A stretch of 64,000 nucleotides of DNA from Aliivibrio sp. EL58 (GTDB taxonomy: Bacteria; Pseudomonadota; Gammaproteobacteria; Enterobacterales; Vibrionaceae): NCBI RefSeq assembly GCF_900312675.1, contig NZ_OMPC01000002.1:35828-99827 (forward strand). The letters are read 5' to 3'. Positions 1-9,213 of this stretch are shown piece by piece. Both the position numbers and the translations under genes were made by a program. Each line of letters starts with the position of its first letter. Position 1 is the stretch's first letter. The notes below the pieces were generated by a model. That model was not told the DNA's origin. It saw only the letters and a program-made list of their open reading frames with translations, and made no database searches.

Positions 1-1
1 C

Positions 2-268
2 TTTGGCATCACCGCTTTTGTTACTACTTTTATCTCTTCTCAAGCCGTTATTTACAATATTGGTAATACTCCCTTTCTCGCAATGGCTTCTTCTGTTTTG
101 ATGTTAGTACCTGGTTTTCCCTTAATTAATGCTGTCGCTGATATGGTGAAAGGCTATGTAAATATGGGGATAGCTCGCTGGACATTCGCAACTTTACTTA
201 CCTTATCAACCAGCATAGGTATTGTTGGTGCCATGAACTTGGTTGGTGTTTGGGGATGGATTAATTAA
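2..268 (+). CDS. Threonine/serine exporter ThrE-type subunit (YjjP, DUF1212), 3' end only
   Basis: The reading frame is open from the window edge to the stop, giving about 88 C-terminal residues; the start lies upstream of the window. It is hydrophobic, with at least two membrane segments and the motif PGFPLINAVADMVKGY, typical of the YjjP/ThrE N-terminal domain family. In split exporters this inner-membrane subunit works with a small YjjB-type protein to export amino acids or related small carboxylates; the substrate here is inferred only from family. It is followed closely by the YjjB gene, which supports the pairing. Confidence is good for the family and low for the substrate. Confidence 0.8.
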   Translation, partial: FGITAFVTTFISSQAVIYNIGNTPFLAMASSVLMLVPGFPLINAVADMVKGYVNMGIARWTFATLLTLSTSIGIVGAMNLVGVWGWIN

Positions 269-314
269 TGAATGCTTGTATAAATGGATGTTTTTACCGA
301 TGGATAGCGTAACA

Positions 315-791
315 ATGAGTTCTATTTTTGATTTATTTCTCGCGTTATTAAACGATATGTTTTTCGCAATGATCCCTGCCGTAGGTTTTGCTCTGGTTTT
401 CAATGTTCCCGTGAAGGCATTGAAATATTGTGCCGTTGGTGGAGCAATTGGTCATGGAACTCGATTTTTATTAATGCATTATGGCGCCCCCTTAGAGTGG
501 GCGACGTTATGTGCAGCAACAACGGTGGGTATGATCGGAGTGCATTGGTCACACCGTTTTCTTGCTCACCCTAAAGTATTTACAGTTGCTGCTTTAATTC
601 CGATGATCCCTGGTGTGTTTGCATTTAAAGCAATGATCGCAGTGGTTGAAATTAACCATCTTGGTTACTCGCCTGAATTATGGGCGTTGATGATCGATAA
701 TCTAATTAAAACGCTATTTACGATTGCGGCATTAGCAATTGGTCTTGCTATGCCGGGGCTGCTGTTTTACCGTAGGAAGTCGATTGTTTAA
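315..791 (+). CDS. Threonine/serine exporter small subunit (YjjB, DUF3815)
   Basis: A 158-residue membrane protein with about five hydrophobic segments. The stretches IPAVGFALVFNVPVKAL, IGHGTRFLL and LAHPKVFTVAALIPMIPG closely follow E. coli YjjB. I place the start at the ATG at 315 because the protein then begins MSSIFDLFLALLNDM like the family. Earlier in-frame starts at 288 and 300 are possible, and a TTG at 243 would overlap the upstream gene; none has a clearly better ribosome site. It forms a two-gene transport unit with the YjjP-type gene upstream. The folA start follows 25 bases after its stop. Confidence 0.85.
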   Translation: MSSIFDLFLALLNDMFFAMIPAVGFALVFNVPVKALKYCAVGGAIGHGTRFLLMHYGAPLEWATLCAATTVGMIGVHWSHRFLAHPKVFTVAALIPMIPGVFAFKAMIAVVEINHLGYSPELWALMIDNLIKTLFTIAALAIGLAMPGLLFYRRKSIV

Positions 792-816
792 GTGTTTAGT
801 AACATAAGGAATGACT

Positions 817-1296
817 GTGAAAATTAGCATGATTGCCGCAATGGCAAAGAACCGAATTATTGGTGTTGATAATCAAATGCCATGGCACTTACCTGCTGAT
901 TTTGCATGGTTTAAACAATGTACTATGGGTAAACCAATTGTAATGGGGCGTAAAACCTATGAGTCGATTGGTCGTCCTTTACCGGGTCGTTTGAACATTG
1001 TATTAAGCCGTGATGCGAATATGAAGATTGAAGGTGTTACTTGTGTAACTTCAATTGATGAAGCGAAACAAGTCGCTGGTGATATTGACGAGCTAATGAT
1101 CATTGGTGGTGGTTCAATTTACCAAGCGTGTCTTGCTGATGCTGACAAACTGTATCTTACGTTTATCGATGCTGATATTGATGGTGATACTCAATTCCCT
1201 GATTGGGGAGAGGGTTGGAAACAGGCTCATTCTGAAATGTATTTGAAAGATGAAAAGAATAAGTACGGTATGGAGTTTGTGGTTCTTGAACGATAG
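817..1296 (+). CDS. folA: Dihydrofolate reductase
   Basis: Reduces dihydrofolate to tetrahydrofolate with NADPH in the cytoplasm; the target of trimethoprim. The 159-residue product has the family motifs MPWHLPADFAWFK (acidic catalytic Asp28, equivalent to E. coli Asp27), GRKTYESIGRPLPGR (NADPH binding) and MIIGGGSIY. I choose the GTG at 817 over the ATG at 811: AAGGA at 806-810 sits at a good distance from the GTG but touches the ATG, and the protein then begins MKISMIAAMA as in other vibrios. It is adjacent to apaH in convergent orientation, as in many gammaproteobacteria. Confidence 0.96.
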   Translation: MKISMIAAMAKNRIIGVDNQMPWHLPADFAWFKQCTMGKPIVMGRKTYESIGRPLPGRLNIVLSRDANMKIEGVTCVTSIDEAKQVAGDIDELMIIGGGSIYQACLADADKLYLTFIDADIDGDTQFPDWGEGWKQAHSEMYLKDEKNKYGMEFVVLER

Positions 1297-1313
1297 AGGC
1301 TATACGCTGCGCT

Positions 1314-1484
1314 AACTAGAAACTAGAAACTAGAAACTAGAAACTAGACCGCTTCGCTTCTATAAGAGAAGGGTTCAGATCGCTTCGTTTGCAGGTTTCA
1401 GGTGTACTCGCTTTTGATTTTCCTGAAACCTAATTCTTTGCTCTTATAGTCTCTAGTCAGCGAAGCGTATCGTTTCTAGTTTCT
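1314..1484. repeat. Palindromic intergenic element with tandem AACTAGA heptamers
   Basis: Five perfect copies of AACTAGA occupy 1314-1348. Nested inverted repeats follow: GCTTCGCT (1351-1358) with AGCGAAGC (1459-1466), CTATAAGAG (1360-1368) with CTCTTATAG (1441-1449), AGGTTTCAGG (1393-1402) with CCTGAAACCT (1422-1431), and TTTCTAGTTTCT (1473-1484) complementary to the heptamer array. The whole element could fold into one long hairpin between the ends of folA and apaH. Short modules of it recur near 10.1 kb and 27.3 kb. I see no coding capacity. Confidence 0.85.
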
Positions 1485-1524
1485 GTACTTACTCGTCCCT
1501 CGAGCGTAGCGTTCTCGTATCTCG

Positions 1525-2349
1525 TTACTGCTCTATTGCTTTTTGAGTAAAATACTTCCCATCATCAACACGATACATCGTCATATACTCCCCCCAGACA
1601 CAACCTGTATCCAGCGCTATTACGTCATTTCCTTCATGTCCCATCAAAGCAGCCCAATGGCCAAATATGACTTTATGAGTTAGGGGAAGGCGAGAGCTTA
1701 ACTCAAACCAAGGGACTAATTTATCTTTATCTTCTGCTGATAAATCTTGTGGCGGTTGTTTACAATCCATATCTAAACTTGCGTCATGAAAGCAAAAACG
1801 CATGCGTGTAAAGGCATTGATAATATAACGATAACGCTCGATCCCAGTAAGATCATCTCGCCATAAATCGGGTTGGTTTTCGTACATGTTCTCTAATAAC
1901 CAAATCCATTTATCTGATTGTAAAACCGCTTCAACTTCACGAGCGCATTCAATCGCGGTGTTGATATCCCATTGAGGAGAAATACCAGCATGACTCATTA
2001 CAATATTATGCTTAGGATGAACCGCTAATAAAGGTTGTTGGCGTAACCAAGTTAATAACTCTTTACTGTCTGGAGCTGAGAAAATAGGGGCGGTTTTATC
2101 CTTCTCTTTGACACGAGAAATACCTTGAGAAACAGCAAGTAAATGAAGATCATGGTTGCCAAGGATAGTAACAGCCGCTTTTCCTAATGACTTAACAAAA
2201 CGTAGAGTTTCTAATGATTTTGGGCCACGAGCAACCAGATCTCCTGTTAACCATAGTTGGTCTTTTTCTTTATCAAAGTTTACTTGGTCTAACAATAATA
2301 ATAGCTCGTCTAGGCATCCTTGAATATCACCTACAAAATAGGTCGCCAT
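1525..2349 (-). CDS. apaH: Symmetrical bis(5'-nucleosyl)-tetraphosphatase (Ap4A hydrolase)
   Basis: Hydrolyses diadenosine tetraphosphate to two ADP in the cytoplasm, controlling Ap4A and NpnN-capped RNA levels. The 274-residue product (E. coli about 280) carries the metallophosphatase signatures GDIQGC (residues 7-12), GDLVARG, GNHDLHLL, MSHAGISP and FGHWAALMG, giving all metal-binding Asp, Asn and His positions. It is the last gene of the surA-pdxA-rsmA-apaH order. Unusually, apaG, normally between rsmA and apaH, is absent and a palindromic repeat occupies the gap, so apaH may have its own promoter or depend on readthrough past the terminator at 2544-2571. Confidence 0.96.
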   Translation of the reverse strand: MATYFVGDIQGCLDELLLLLDQVNFDKEKDQLWLTGDLVARGPKSLETLRFVKSLGKAAVTILGNHDLHLLAVSQGISRVKEKDKTAPIFSAPDSKELLTWLRQQPLLAVHPKHNIVMSHAGISPQWDINTAIECAREVEAVLQSDKWIWLLENMYENQPDLWRDDLTGIERYRYIINAFTRMRFCFHDASLDMDCKQPPQDLSAEDKDKLVPWFELSSRLPLTHKVIFGHWAALMGHEGNDVIALDTGCVWGEYMTMYRVDDGKYFTQKAIEQ

Positions 2350-2369
2350 GTCTCTTTCCTCTCATTATG

Positions 2370-2533
2370 ATACCAATCGTAGTAAATAATTGTTTATCCT
2401 AGCTGGTTAAAATACTCGATAACTGCGTTGAAACTTTTGATTGTAGAATAACTACTTATCGAAAAATTTCGCCTTGTTCTCAAGCATTTTTCCTGCACTA
2501 TTTCTGATCACTTACTTACTGTGATAGGTATTA
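2370..2533. repeat. ATACCAATC-type palindromic element, copy 1
   Basis: Begins ATACCAATC (2370-2378) and ends GATAGGTATTA (2523-2533), an imperfect inverted terminal repeat. The interior aligns with the element at 27059-27223: shared blocks include GTTAAAATACTCGAT versus GTTAAAATCGAT, CTGCGTT, GCCTTG, TTTTTCCT and TGATCA. The size (about 164 bp), terminal symmetry and lack of an ORF suggest a MITE-like or ERIC-like dispersed element. It lies between apaH and rsmA, where apaG is normally found. Confidence 0.8.
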
Positions 2534-2543
2534 ACGCGTAGAT

Positions 2544-2571
2544 AGAAAAAAGGTGACAATGAAGTCACCTT
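2544..2571 (-). terminator. Rho-independent terminator after rsmA
   Basis: On the minus strand, stem AAGGTGAC / GTCACCTT (8 bp, 6-nt loop) is followed by a run of U residues (A-run at 2545-2550 on the plus strand). It lies 31 bp beyond the rsmA stop and should end most lptD-surA-pdxA-rsmA transcription before apaH. Confidence 0.85.
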
Positions 2572-2602
2572 ATATTTAACTGTTGTTGATTATACGCTTA
2601 AC

Positions 2603-3436
2603 TTAAGCTGATTCTTTTGATTCTGCTTGGAAGTTGTCATTTAACCAGTTTGCCATTCTAACGAATTGCTCTAGCGTTAAGTTTTCAGGGCGAAGAGAAG
2701 GATTAATATCTAATGCTTCTAATTGCTCTTTAGTTAATAGCGCTTTGAAACAGTTACGCACTGTTTTACGACGTTGGTTAAAACCTTCGCGACACACTCG
2801 ATCAAGCCACTTTAAGTTTTTTGCTGGGTGCGGTAGTACCTCATAAGGAACTAGACGAACAACGGCAGAATCTACTTTCGGTGGCGGAACAAATGCTGTT
2901 GGTGGCACTTCAAGTACTGGCATTACTTTACAAAAGTATTGAGCCATTACTGTTAAGCGACCGTAAGCTTTAGTACCAGGACCTGCAGCTAAACGGTTTA
3001 CCACTTCTTTTTGTAGCATAAAGTGCATGTCTTGAATGTCTTTATGGAATTCAAAAAGGTGGAACATCAACGGTGTTGAGATGTTGTATGGCAAGTTACC
3101 AAAAATACGTAATTTATTACCTTCTTGGATAAGTTGCGTGAAGTCGAAACGCATTGCATCGCCTTCATGAATAGTTAGTTTGCTACCCAGTTCAGGGTGA
3201 GTGCGCAAACGAGCAGCTAAGTCACGGTCAAGCTCGATAACCGTAAACTTATCAACTTCACGACCAACAGGCTCTGTGATAGCACCAAGACCTGGACCAA
3301 TTTCTACTAGGTTTTGACCTGATAGAGGGTTAATTGCAGATACGATTCCATCGATCACATAAGGGTCATTTAAGAAGTTTTGACCAAAGCGTTTTTTCGC
3401 TTTATGGCCTAGATGGACATCATTTCTTGTACTCAT
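2603..3436 (-). CDS. rsmA: 16S rRNA (adenine1518-N6/adenine1519-N6)-dimethyltransferase
   Basis: KsgA/RsmA dimethylates the two adjacent adenines in the 3' terminal helix of 16S rRNA during 30S biogenesis, using S-adenosylmethionine. The 277-residue protein has the family start FGQNFLND (about residues 17-24), SAM-binding motif [12 protein letters not shown] and catalytic motif [10 protein letters not shown]. The helical C-terminal domain ends with [13 protein letters not shown] and the short tail. Its ATG overlaps the pdxA stop by four bases, indicating translational coupling. A strong terminator follows the stop. Confidence 0.97.
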   Translation of the reverse strand: MSTRNDVHLGHKAKKRFGQNFLNDPYVIDGIVSAINPLSGQNLVEIGPGLGAITEPVGREVDKFTVIELDRDLAARLRTHPELGSKLTIHEGDAMRFDFTQLIQEGNKLRIFGNLPYNISTPLMFHLFEFHKDIQDMHFMLQKEVVNRLAAGPGTKAYGRLTVMAQYFCKVMPVLEVPPTAFVPPPKVDSAVVRLVPYEVLPHPAKNLKWLDRVCREGFNQRRKTVRNCFKALLTKEQLEALDINPSLRPENLTLEQFVRMANWLNDNFQAESKESA

Positions 3437-4422
3437 TTATTTTCTACCAGTTCAATTGCATGGGTTAGTGCGGTAATAAAGCTTCCTGCATCTGCTTTTC
3501 CAGTACCTGCTAATTCCAATGCAGTACCATGGTCTACGGAGGTTCGGATAAACGGTAAACCTAAAGTGATGTTTACTGATTTTCCAAAGCCTTTGAATTT
3601 TAGCACAGGAAGGCCTTGATCGTGATACATTGCAAGTACCGCGTCTGCTTCTTGTAAATATTTATCTTGAAATAACGTGTCTGCAGGTAATGGCCCAATA
3701 AGGTTCATTCCTTCTTCTTCACGTAATTCATTTAATGCTGGCGCTATGATATCAATTTCTTCGCGACCAAGACAGCCATCTTCACCTGCGTGTGGATTTA
3801 ATCCGCAGACAAAAATGGATGGATTTGAAATACCAAACTTGGTCATTAAATCCTGATGTAAGATACGAGTGACTTGCTTTAGGCGATCTGCAGTGATGGC
3901 TTTTGCCACATAGGCTAATGGTATGTGAGTAGTTACTAATGCAACACGTAAGCCTTCTGTTGCTAGCATCATAACTACTTGTTGTGTGTTTGATTGCTCT
4001 GCAAAAAATTCAGTATGACCGCTAAAGGCGACACCAGCACGGTTAATGACACCTTTATGTACCGGTCCTGTTACCACTGCATTAAATTCGCCATCCATAT
4101 TGCCTTGAGCTGCGCGGCGTAAGGTATCAAGAACATAATGACCATTCGCTTCATTCAACTCGCCTGCGATAACATCTGTGCCTAGTTCGATATTATCAAC
4201 GACTAAGGTACCCGCTTGATGTGTTTTCGCAGGAACATTACTGTCATAGTCTTTAATTGAGATACTAAGCCCCAATAATTCAGCTCTTTGTTCTAATGCT
4301 TTTTTATTACCACAAATAACTAACTGATGAGGCCAAGCTTGTTGTGCTATTGATAAAACAAGATCTTGGCCAATACCCGCAGGCTCTCCTGGAGTAATTG
4401 CGATGCGTTTAATCTTATTCAT
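3433..4422 (-). CDS. pdxA: 4-hydroxythreonine-4-phosphate dehydrogenase
   Basis: NAD-dependent enzyme of the DXP-dependent pyridoxal 5'-phosphate pathway. Family motifs are [13 protein letters not shown] at the N terminus, [20 protein letters not shown] and [13 protein letters not shown], which include the metal-binding histidines. I use the ATG at 4422, giving 329 residues starting [14 protein letters not shown] as in E. coli; a start five codons upstream (4437) is possible. The start overlaps the surA stop and the stop overlaps the rsmA start, so the three genes are coupled in one operon. Confidence 0.95.
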   Translation of the reverse strand: MNKIKRIAITPGEPAGIGQDLVLSIAQQAWPHQLVICGNKKALEQRAELLGLSISIKDYDSNVPAKTHQAGTLVVDNIELGTDVIAGELNEANGHYVLDTLRRAAQGNMDGEFNAVVTGPVHKGVINRAGVAFSGHTEFFAEQSNTQQVVMMLATEGLRVALVTTHIPLAYVAKAITADRLKQVTRILHQDLMTKFGISNPSIFVCGLNPHAGEDGCLGREEIDIIAPALNELREEEGMNLIGPLPADTLFQDKYLQEADAVLAMYHDQGLPVLKFKGFGKSVNITLGLPFIRTSVDHGTALELAGTGKADAGSFITALTHAIELVENK

Positions 4423-5728
4423 TATCTTCTTCACCATCAGTATCTTTTAGTATTTCTACATAAGCACTTGCGCGGATCTCTTGTAACCAAGCACCTGCTT
4501 CTTCGTTAAATTTACGATTCATTAGAATACGATAAGCTTTATTTTTCATCGCTGCATCGGTTCTATCTACTTGGCGGCGTTCTAACACTTCAACAATATG
4601 CCAACCGTGAACCGTTTTAAATGGCGCACTGATTTGTCCTGTAGGCAGAGTTTCGACTTGGTGTTTAAATTCAGGAACGTATAAATCAGGGGTTTGGAAA
4701 CCCAACTCACCATCTCTTGCTGCAGAGCCTGGATCTTGGCTATAGCGTTTAGCCATTTCGCCAAAGGTATCATTACCTGCTTTAATGTCTGCGATAATAT
4801 TATTTAGCTGACGTTGTGCACCTTCATCACTCATGATAACCGAGGTTTTTATTAGGATGTGGCGTGCATTTACTTCGGTAACGGCAATTGTTTCAAGGCC
4901 TTTTACATCGTCAATTTTAAGAATATGGAAGCCAACGCCAGAGCGGAATGGACCAATAATACTGCTTTTTCCTTGACCGGTAATCTGGTCTGCAAAGATG
5001 GTTGGCATCTCTTCTTTACGCATCCAACCCCAATCACCACCTTGCAATGCTTTTGGGCCTTTAGAATAGGTATATGCCATCGTTGCAAAATCAGCACCTT
5101 GCTGTAGACGTTCAGTTAACTCATCTGCCTGTTGTTCTAGTGCTTCTTTATCAGCCTGAGTGGCACCGTCTTCGGTACGTAATTGAATGTGACTAATTTT
5201 GTATTGAACGGTTGCTTGAGTCTCTTCTGAAAGTAACAAAGCAAGGCTTTCAACTTCTTGAGGGAGAATGTTAATACGACGACGAACTTGTGCGTTTCGT
5301 GCTTCACTTGCCGCGATCTCTTTACGAATTTGTTCACGGAAACTGGCGTAAGATAAACCTTGAGCTGCTGTTTTTTGTTGTAGTTGAGCAAGGGTCATGT
5401 TGTTTTCTTTTGCAATACCCTTTAGTGCTTCTTCAAGACGAGTATCATCAATTCGAATACCCATCTTCTCAGCTTGTTGGCTTTGAATAGTATCAACAAT
5501 CAATTTTTCTAATACTTGCTCACGAAGAACAGACTCTTCAGGCAGTGGTTGATTTTTTTCTTGAGCATTGATTTTTACTGTTTTCAGTGAAGTATCAATA
5601 TCACTTTGTAGAACAACGCCTTCATCAACAATGGCAACAACGCGATCTAATTCAACAGGAGCTGCGTGCACATTTATAGTTAGCATCAGCAGTAGCGTGC
5701 TAATAAAAGGGAGTTTCCAATTTTTCAT
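4415..5728 (-). CDS. surA: Periplasmic chaperone and peptidyl-prolyl isomerase SurA
   Basis: Escorts unfolded outer-membrane proteins, LptD included, across the periplasm to the BAM complex. The 437-residue precursor starts MKNWKLPF with a signal peptide cut after NVHA (about residue 22). The N-terminal chaperone domain ([20 protein letters not shown]) is followed by two parvulin domains at roughly residues 170-270 and 285-385, each with the characteristic GGDWGW or DGELGF stretch, and a short C-terminal helix. An upstream in-frame ATG at 5776 would add 16 residues that mask the signal peptide, so I reject it. It lies directly downstream of lptD, its client. Confidence 0.96.
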   Translation of the reverse strand: MKNWKLPFISTLLLMLTINVHAAPVELDRVVAIVDEGVVLQSDIDTSLKTVKINAQEKNQPLPEESVLREQVLEKLIVDTIQSQQAEKMGIRIDDTRLEEALKGIAKENNMTLAQLQQKTAAQGLSYASFREQIRKEIAASEARNAQVRRRINILPQEVESLALLLSEETQATVQYKISHIQLRTEDGATQADKEALEQQADELTERLQQGADFATMAYTYSKGPKALQGGDWGWMRKEEMPTIFADQITGQGKSSIIGPFRSGVGFHILKIDDVKGLETIAVTEVNARHILIKTSVIMSDEGAQRQLNNIIADIKAGNDTFGEMAKRYSQDPGSAARDGELGFQTPDLYVPEFKHQVETLPTGQISAPFKTVHGWHIVEVLERRQVDRTDAAMKNKAYRILMNRKFNEEAGAWLQEIRASAYVEILKDTDGEEDNE

Positions 5729-5796
5729 AGTGTCATCCAAGAGTAAGGAGAATGAAGTGCCATAGAAAGTAGGCACTTCATGTATGTCCGTATAAA

Positions 5797-8154
5797 TTAA
5801 TTATTCAAATAAAATGGGCGACCATAGCCCAATGCATTGGTTGCAGAACCTGAGGTGATACCTGTGTTTGTACCTAAACCTCGAATCGCGATTGAAAGCA
5901 TTATATTACTTTCGTATTCTGGTTCGTAACTGCCAATCGCCAGTGCAGGATCGTTATTCGGTGCGATTAGTTGGTCACTGTAAGTTAAGCCAAATGACCA
6001 ACAGTCACTTAAATAGGTCACACCAACTAAGGCCTCTATCATTTGGTCTTCTTTGGTATCGTGGAAATATTGGCCTTTGAGAGCCCAGTTACCACCAATA
6101 TTATATTCACTTAACAGACCAGCTTGGTAGATACCATGCTGAGTAATAAGCCCTAAATCATCTTCAAAGTTTACGTTACTCTCAATGTAGTTTTTACTTA
6201 CATAACGATAGTTAGCTTGTATATACCCTTTGGTATGACGGTACTCCAACGTGCTGTTGGCAACTTGAAGCTCACTAACATTTGAATCGTACTGAACACC
6301 GCCATGATAAAATAGGTAGTCATTGAAGTTAAAGTCACTTTCAATAGCCCAAGCAGATGAGTTACTAGTATCATCTTCGTTCGTCGTACCAGATCCGTTC
6401 ATATATAGGATCTGACCAAAAGAGATATTCATGCGCTCTTTATAGGCATCATCATAGAAACGAGATGTGGCACCAATACTAAATTGGTTTGCTGCGGCAA
6501 TATAATCAACACCACTGTATTGGCGATCTCTAAATAAGCCATAATAATCTAGTTGCAACTTGCTGCTGTCATAACCGCCTTCACCTCGGCCACCATAAAT
6601 CTCACTTTGATCGACTTCAGGTACGTATAAATATTGTATTTTAGGCTCTAATGTTTGTAAGTACTCACCCAAGAACTTATGAGTACTGTCTAAATAGATA
6701 GCACCATTAATACGAACCTCTGGAATAGTTCGAGAGGTTTCTTCTTTTAATCCAGATAATGAGGCTTCTGTACGATCAAAATCTTGAGAATAATAAGTAT
6801 AGAGTAAGCTAGCTTCAGGCGTTAATGACCACCAAGCAGAACTTAGTGGTAAGCTTAACTTTGGTTCTAGATGCACACGAGTTGCCGATGGCTTTGTTGG
6901 GTCATCGGTTGAAAACTTACTAATGTGGCTGTGTAAGTTAAAATCAAATTCGTTGTAAAATTGAGGTGCATAATAATTGAATTCAATTTGTGGCATTAAG
7001 CGATATGGGTAGCTGTCATCAACGAGGACCTGGAAATCACGCACACGCATTGTCATATCCCAATCTTGATCACGATAAGACACTTCGCCTGACTGTTGTA
7101 ATTGACCCTCATCACGAGTACCAATGCTTGAATTTAAATCTTGGAAATAATCAATGTCACTGACTTGAGAATATTCAACATCAAATTTCCAGTGTTGTTG
7201 ATAGATACCTGAATGATCCCAGCTAACACCCCAGCGAGCGCCTTTCTCTGTAAACTTGGCATCTTCATTTAGGTATTCGACATCGACAGTACCTTGACCG
7301 AAGCTTTCTAAATAACGGAATTGAGCTTCTAATTGCGTACCACGTCTTTCCATGTAGTTTATGGTTGTTGTGGCATCGTAGTTAGGTGCGATGTTCCAGT
7401 AAATGGGAACGGAAAGCTCAAAACCATTTTTACTGTCTAAACTTGCGCTTGGGATCAGTACCCCAGTTTTACGTTTATCGCCAACAGGGACTGTAATGTA
7501 AGGTAAGTAAAAAATTGGTACATCAAGGACTTCAAATCGAGCATTGTAGAAGGTTGCCCATTCATCTGATTGATCTAACTCGATCTCACTGGCTTTAAAG
7601 CGCCAGCTTTTATCTCCTGCTGGACAAGTTGTGAACGAGGCATCTTCCAATTGGTAGATTTCTTGGCCCGTTTTTAACACACGACTAGCTTGACCTCGAA
7701 TTGGCTGACACGACATTTTATAGGCCGTATTAACCATGGTGGTATCTTCAGTGGTTAGGTCAGTAGTTACTTTATCTGAGGTTGAGCGCATATCCATGCT
7801 TGAGTAATTAACATTACCTTCTGCAATAGCGATGTTCTCTTGCTGGTGTAAAGTAATACTGTCTGCTTTGATCTCTTGGCGGCCTTTAATAATATGAACA
7901 TTACCTTTATAGGTTGCTTTTGAATTATTACTGGCTTCAACGCTATCTGCTTGAATAAGCACCGGTTGTTGATCTTCTTCCTCTTTTGAGGCTTTATCTG
8001 GTACTTCACAGGAGTTTACTGTGTCAGTTTGTAAAGGGAAGATTATGCTACTTTCTGGAGATATAGATTTACTTCCATCATCAGCGATGACGGGAGAACC
8101 GTAAAGAAGGCATCCAGCAAATGAAGCAAGTAGGCTGCGAGAGGTAAAAGGCAT
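5797..8154 (-). CDS. lptD: LPS-assembly protein LptD
   Basis: Outer-membrane beta-barrel that, with LptE, inserts lipopolysaccharide into the outer leaflet. The 785-residue precursor (E. coli 784) has a signal peptide ending near PVIA (residue 24), an OstA/LptA-like jellyroll domain (about 60-160) and a long barrel domain ending in an aromatic-rich strand. TTCPAGDKSW matches the region of E. coli Cys173. The mature protein has Cys49 near the N terminus, but the C-terminal part shows one cysteine (SDCWSF) where E. coli has an adjacent pair. It heads the lptD-surA-pdxA-rsmA operon; the 207-bp gap to djlA holds divergent promoters. Confidence 0.96.
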   Translation of the reverse strand: MPFTSRSLLASFAGCLLYGSPVIADDGSKSISPESSIIFPLQTDTVNSCEVPDKASKEEEDQQPVLIQADSVEASNNSKATYKGNVHIIKGRQEIKADSITLHQQENIAIAEGNVNYSSMDMRSTSDKVTTDLTTEDTTMVNTAYKMSCQPIRGQASRVLKTGQEIYQLEDASFTTCPAGDKSWRFKASEIELDQSDEWATFYNARFEVLDVPIFYLPYITVPVGDKRKTGVLIPSASLDSKNGFELSVPIYWNIAPNYDATTTINYMERRGTQLEAQFRYLESFGQGTVDVEYLNEDAKFTEKGARWGVSWDHSGIYQQHWKFDVEYSQVSDIDYFQDLNSSIGTRDEGQLQQSGEVSYRDQDWDMTMRVRDFQVLVDDSYPYRLMPQIEFNYYAPQFYNEFDFNLHSHISKFSTDDPTKPSATRVHLEPKLSLPLSSAWWSLTPEASLLYTYYSQDFDRTEASLSGLKEETSRTIPEVRINGAIYLDSTHKFLGEYLQTLEPKIQYLYVPEVDQSEIYGGRGEGGYDSSKLQLDYYGLFRDRQYSGVDYIAAANQFSIGATSRFYDDAYKERMNISFGQILYMNGSGTTNEDDTSNSSAWAIESDFNFNDYLFYHGGVQYDSNVSELQVANSTLEYRHTKGYIQANYRYVSKNYIESNVNFEDDLGLITQHGIYQAGLLSEYNIGGNWALKGQYFHDTKEDQMIEALVGVTYLSDCWSFGLTYSDQLIAPNNDPALAIGSYEPEYESNIMLSIAIRGLGTNTGITSGSATNALGYGRPFYLNN

Positions 8155-8361
8155 CGAGTTAGACGTTCCTGTTCGTTATATTAATCCGCTGATATACTCA
8201 AAGAGACTAGACAGAGTCACTTGTTTATAATAAAGCAAAAGCCATGCCCAAACCACCTATAAGATGTCGCTATCATCTATTAATGGTTGTAAAGTAACAG
8301 GCTGCGCTTGCTCATTGTGTGACAGAGTAAAAATAAAATAATTCATTAATTGGAATTTAAA

Positions 8362-9204
8362 ATGCAAATATTCGGCAAAATATTGGGTGGTTTTTTTGGT
8401 TTTCTATTTGGCGGCTTTTTTGGTGCGGCATTAGGGATCTTTATTGGCCATCAATTTGATAAAGCAAAACGTATGGCAAGCAGTGGTTTTACCTTTCAAA
8501 CGGGTGGGGCTTCTCAAACTAAAAAACAAGCAGAATTCTTTCATGCTGCTTTCTCAGTCATGGGGCATGTTGCTAAAGCCAAAGGGCAAGTAACAGCACA
8601 AGAGATCCAGCTAGCATCAATGATGATGGATCGTATGAATCTGAATGCAGAGCAGAAAAAAGAAGCTCAAGAAGCGTTTAGAGAAGGGAAAGAAAACGAT
8701 TTTCCATTACGTGAAACCCTACAAAAGATTCGTTCAATTACCGGTGGCCGTTATGATCTGCTGCAGTTCTTTTTAGAGCTACAGATCGCATCTGCCATTG
8801 CTGACGGTGATATTCATCCAAGTGAAAGAGACATCTTACATATTGTTGCGGAAGAGCTTGGCTTTAGTGCCGAACAATTAGAAAAACGTTTAAAAATGCA
8901 AGAAGCGGCTTTTCGTTTTCAGCGCAGTGGTGGCTTTTCTGGTCAAGGTGGTTCTCAACAAGGTCAATGGCAGCAAGCAAGTTCTGCTGACCAGCTAACG
9001 GATGCTTATAATTTATTAGGTATTAGTGAAGATGCGGATGCAAAAACAATTAAGCGTGCTCACCGTAAGTTAATGAATGAGCATCACCCTGATAAATTGG
9101 TGGCAAAAGGTTTGCCACCAGAAATGATGGAAATGGCAAAAGAGAAAGCGCAAGAAATCCAAGGTGCTTACGATTTAATTAAGAAAGCTAAAGGGATTAA
9201 ATAA
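8362..9204 (+). CDS. djlA: Co-chaperone DjlA (membrane-anchored J-domain protein)
   Basis: Type III DnaJ-family protein that stimulates DnaK at the inner membrane. The 280-residue product has an N-terminal glycine-rich transmembrane segment (about residues 5-32), a TerB-like helical domain (about 50-180), a Gly/Gln-rich linker (SGGFSGQGGSQQGQWQQ) and a C-terminal J domain with the HPD motif in NEHHPDKL. I choose the ATG at 8362 because it gives MQIFGKILGG, like E. coli DjlA; a TTG at 8350 is a weaker option. The lptD-djlA divergent arrangement is also found in E. coli. Confidence 0.95.
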   Translation: MQIFGKILGGFFGFLFGGFFGAALGIFIGHQFDKAKRMASSGFTFQTGGASQTKKQAEFFHAAFSVMGHVAKAKGQVTAQEIQLASMMMDRMNLNAEQKKEAQEAFREGKENDFPLRETLQKIRSITGGRYDLLQFFLELQIASAIADGDIHPSERDILHIVAEELGFSAEQLEKRLKMQEAAFRFQRSGGFSGQGGSQQGQWQQASSADQLTDAYNLLGISEDADAKTIKRAHRKLMNEHHPDKLVAKGLPPEMMEMAKEKAQEIQGAYDLIKKAKGIK

Positions 9205-9213
9205 CCTGATCTC

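Noticed and set aside
2350..2602. A degraded apaG between rsmA and apaH
   Set aside because: No frame in either strand shows ApaG-like sequence, and nearly all the gap is explained by the palindromic element and the terminator.
8350..8361. TTG start for djlA
   Set aside because: The ATG 12 bases later matches the family start; TTG would add MEFK before it without benefit.
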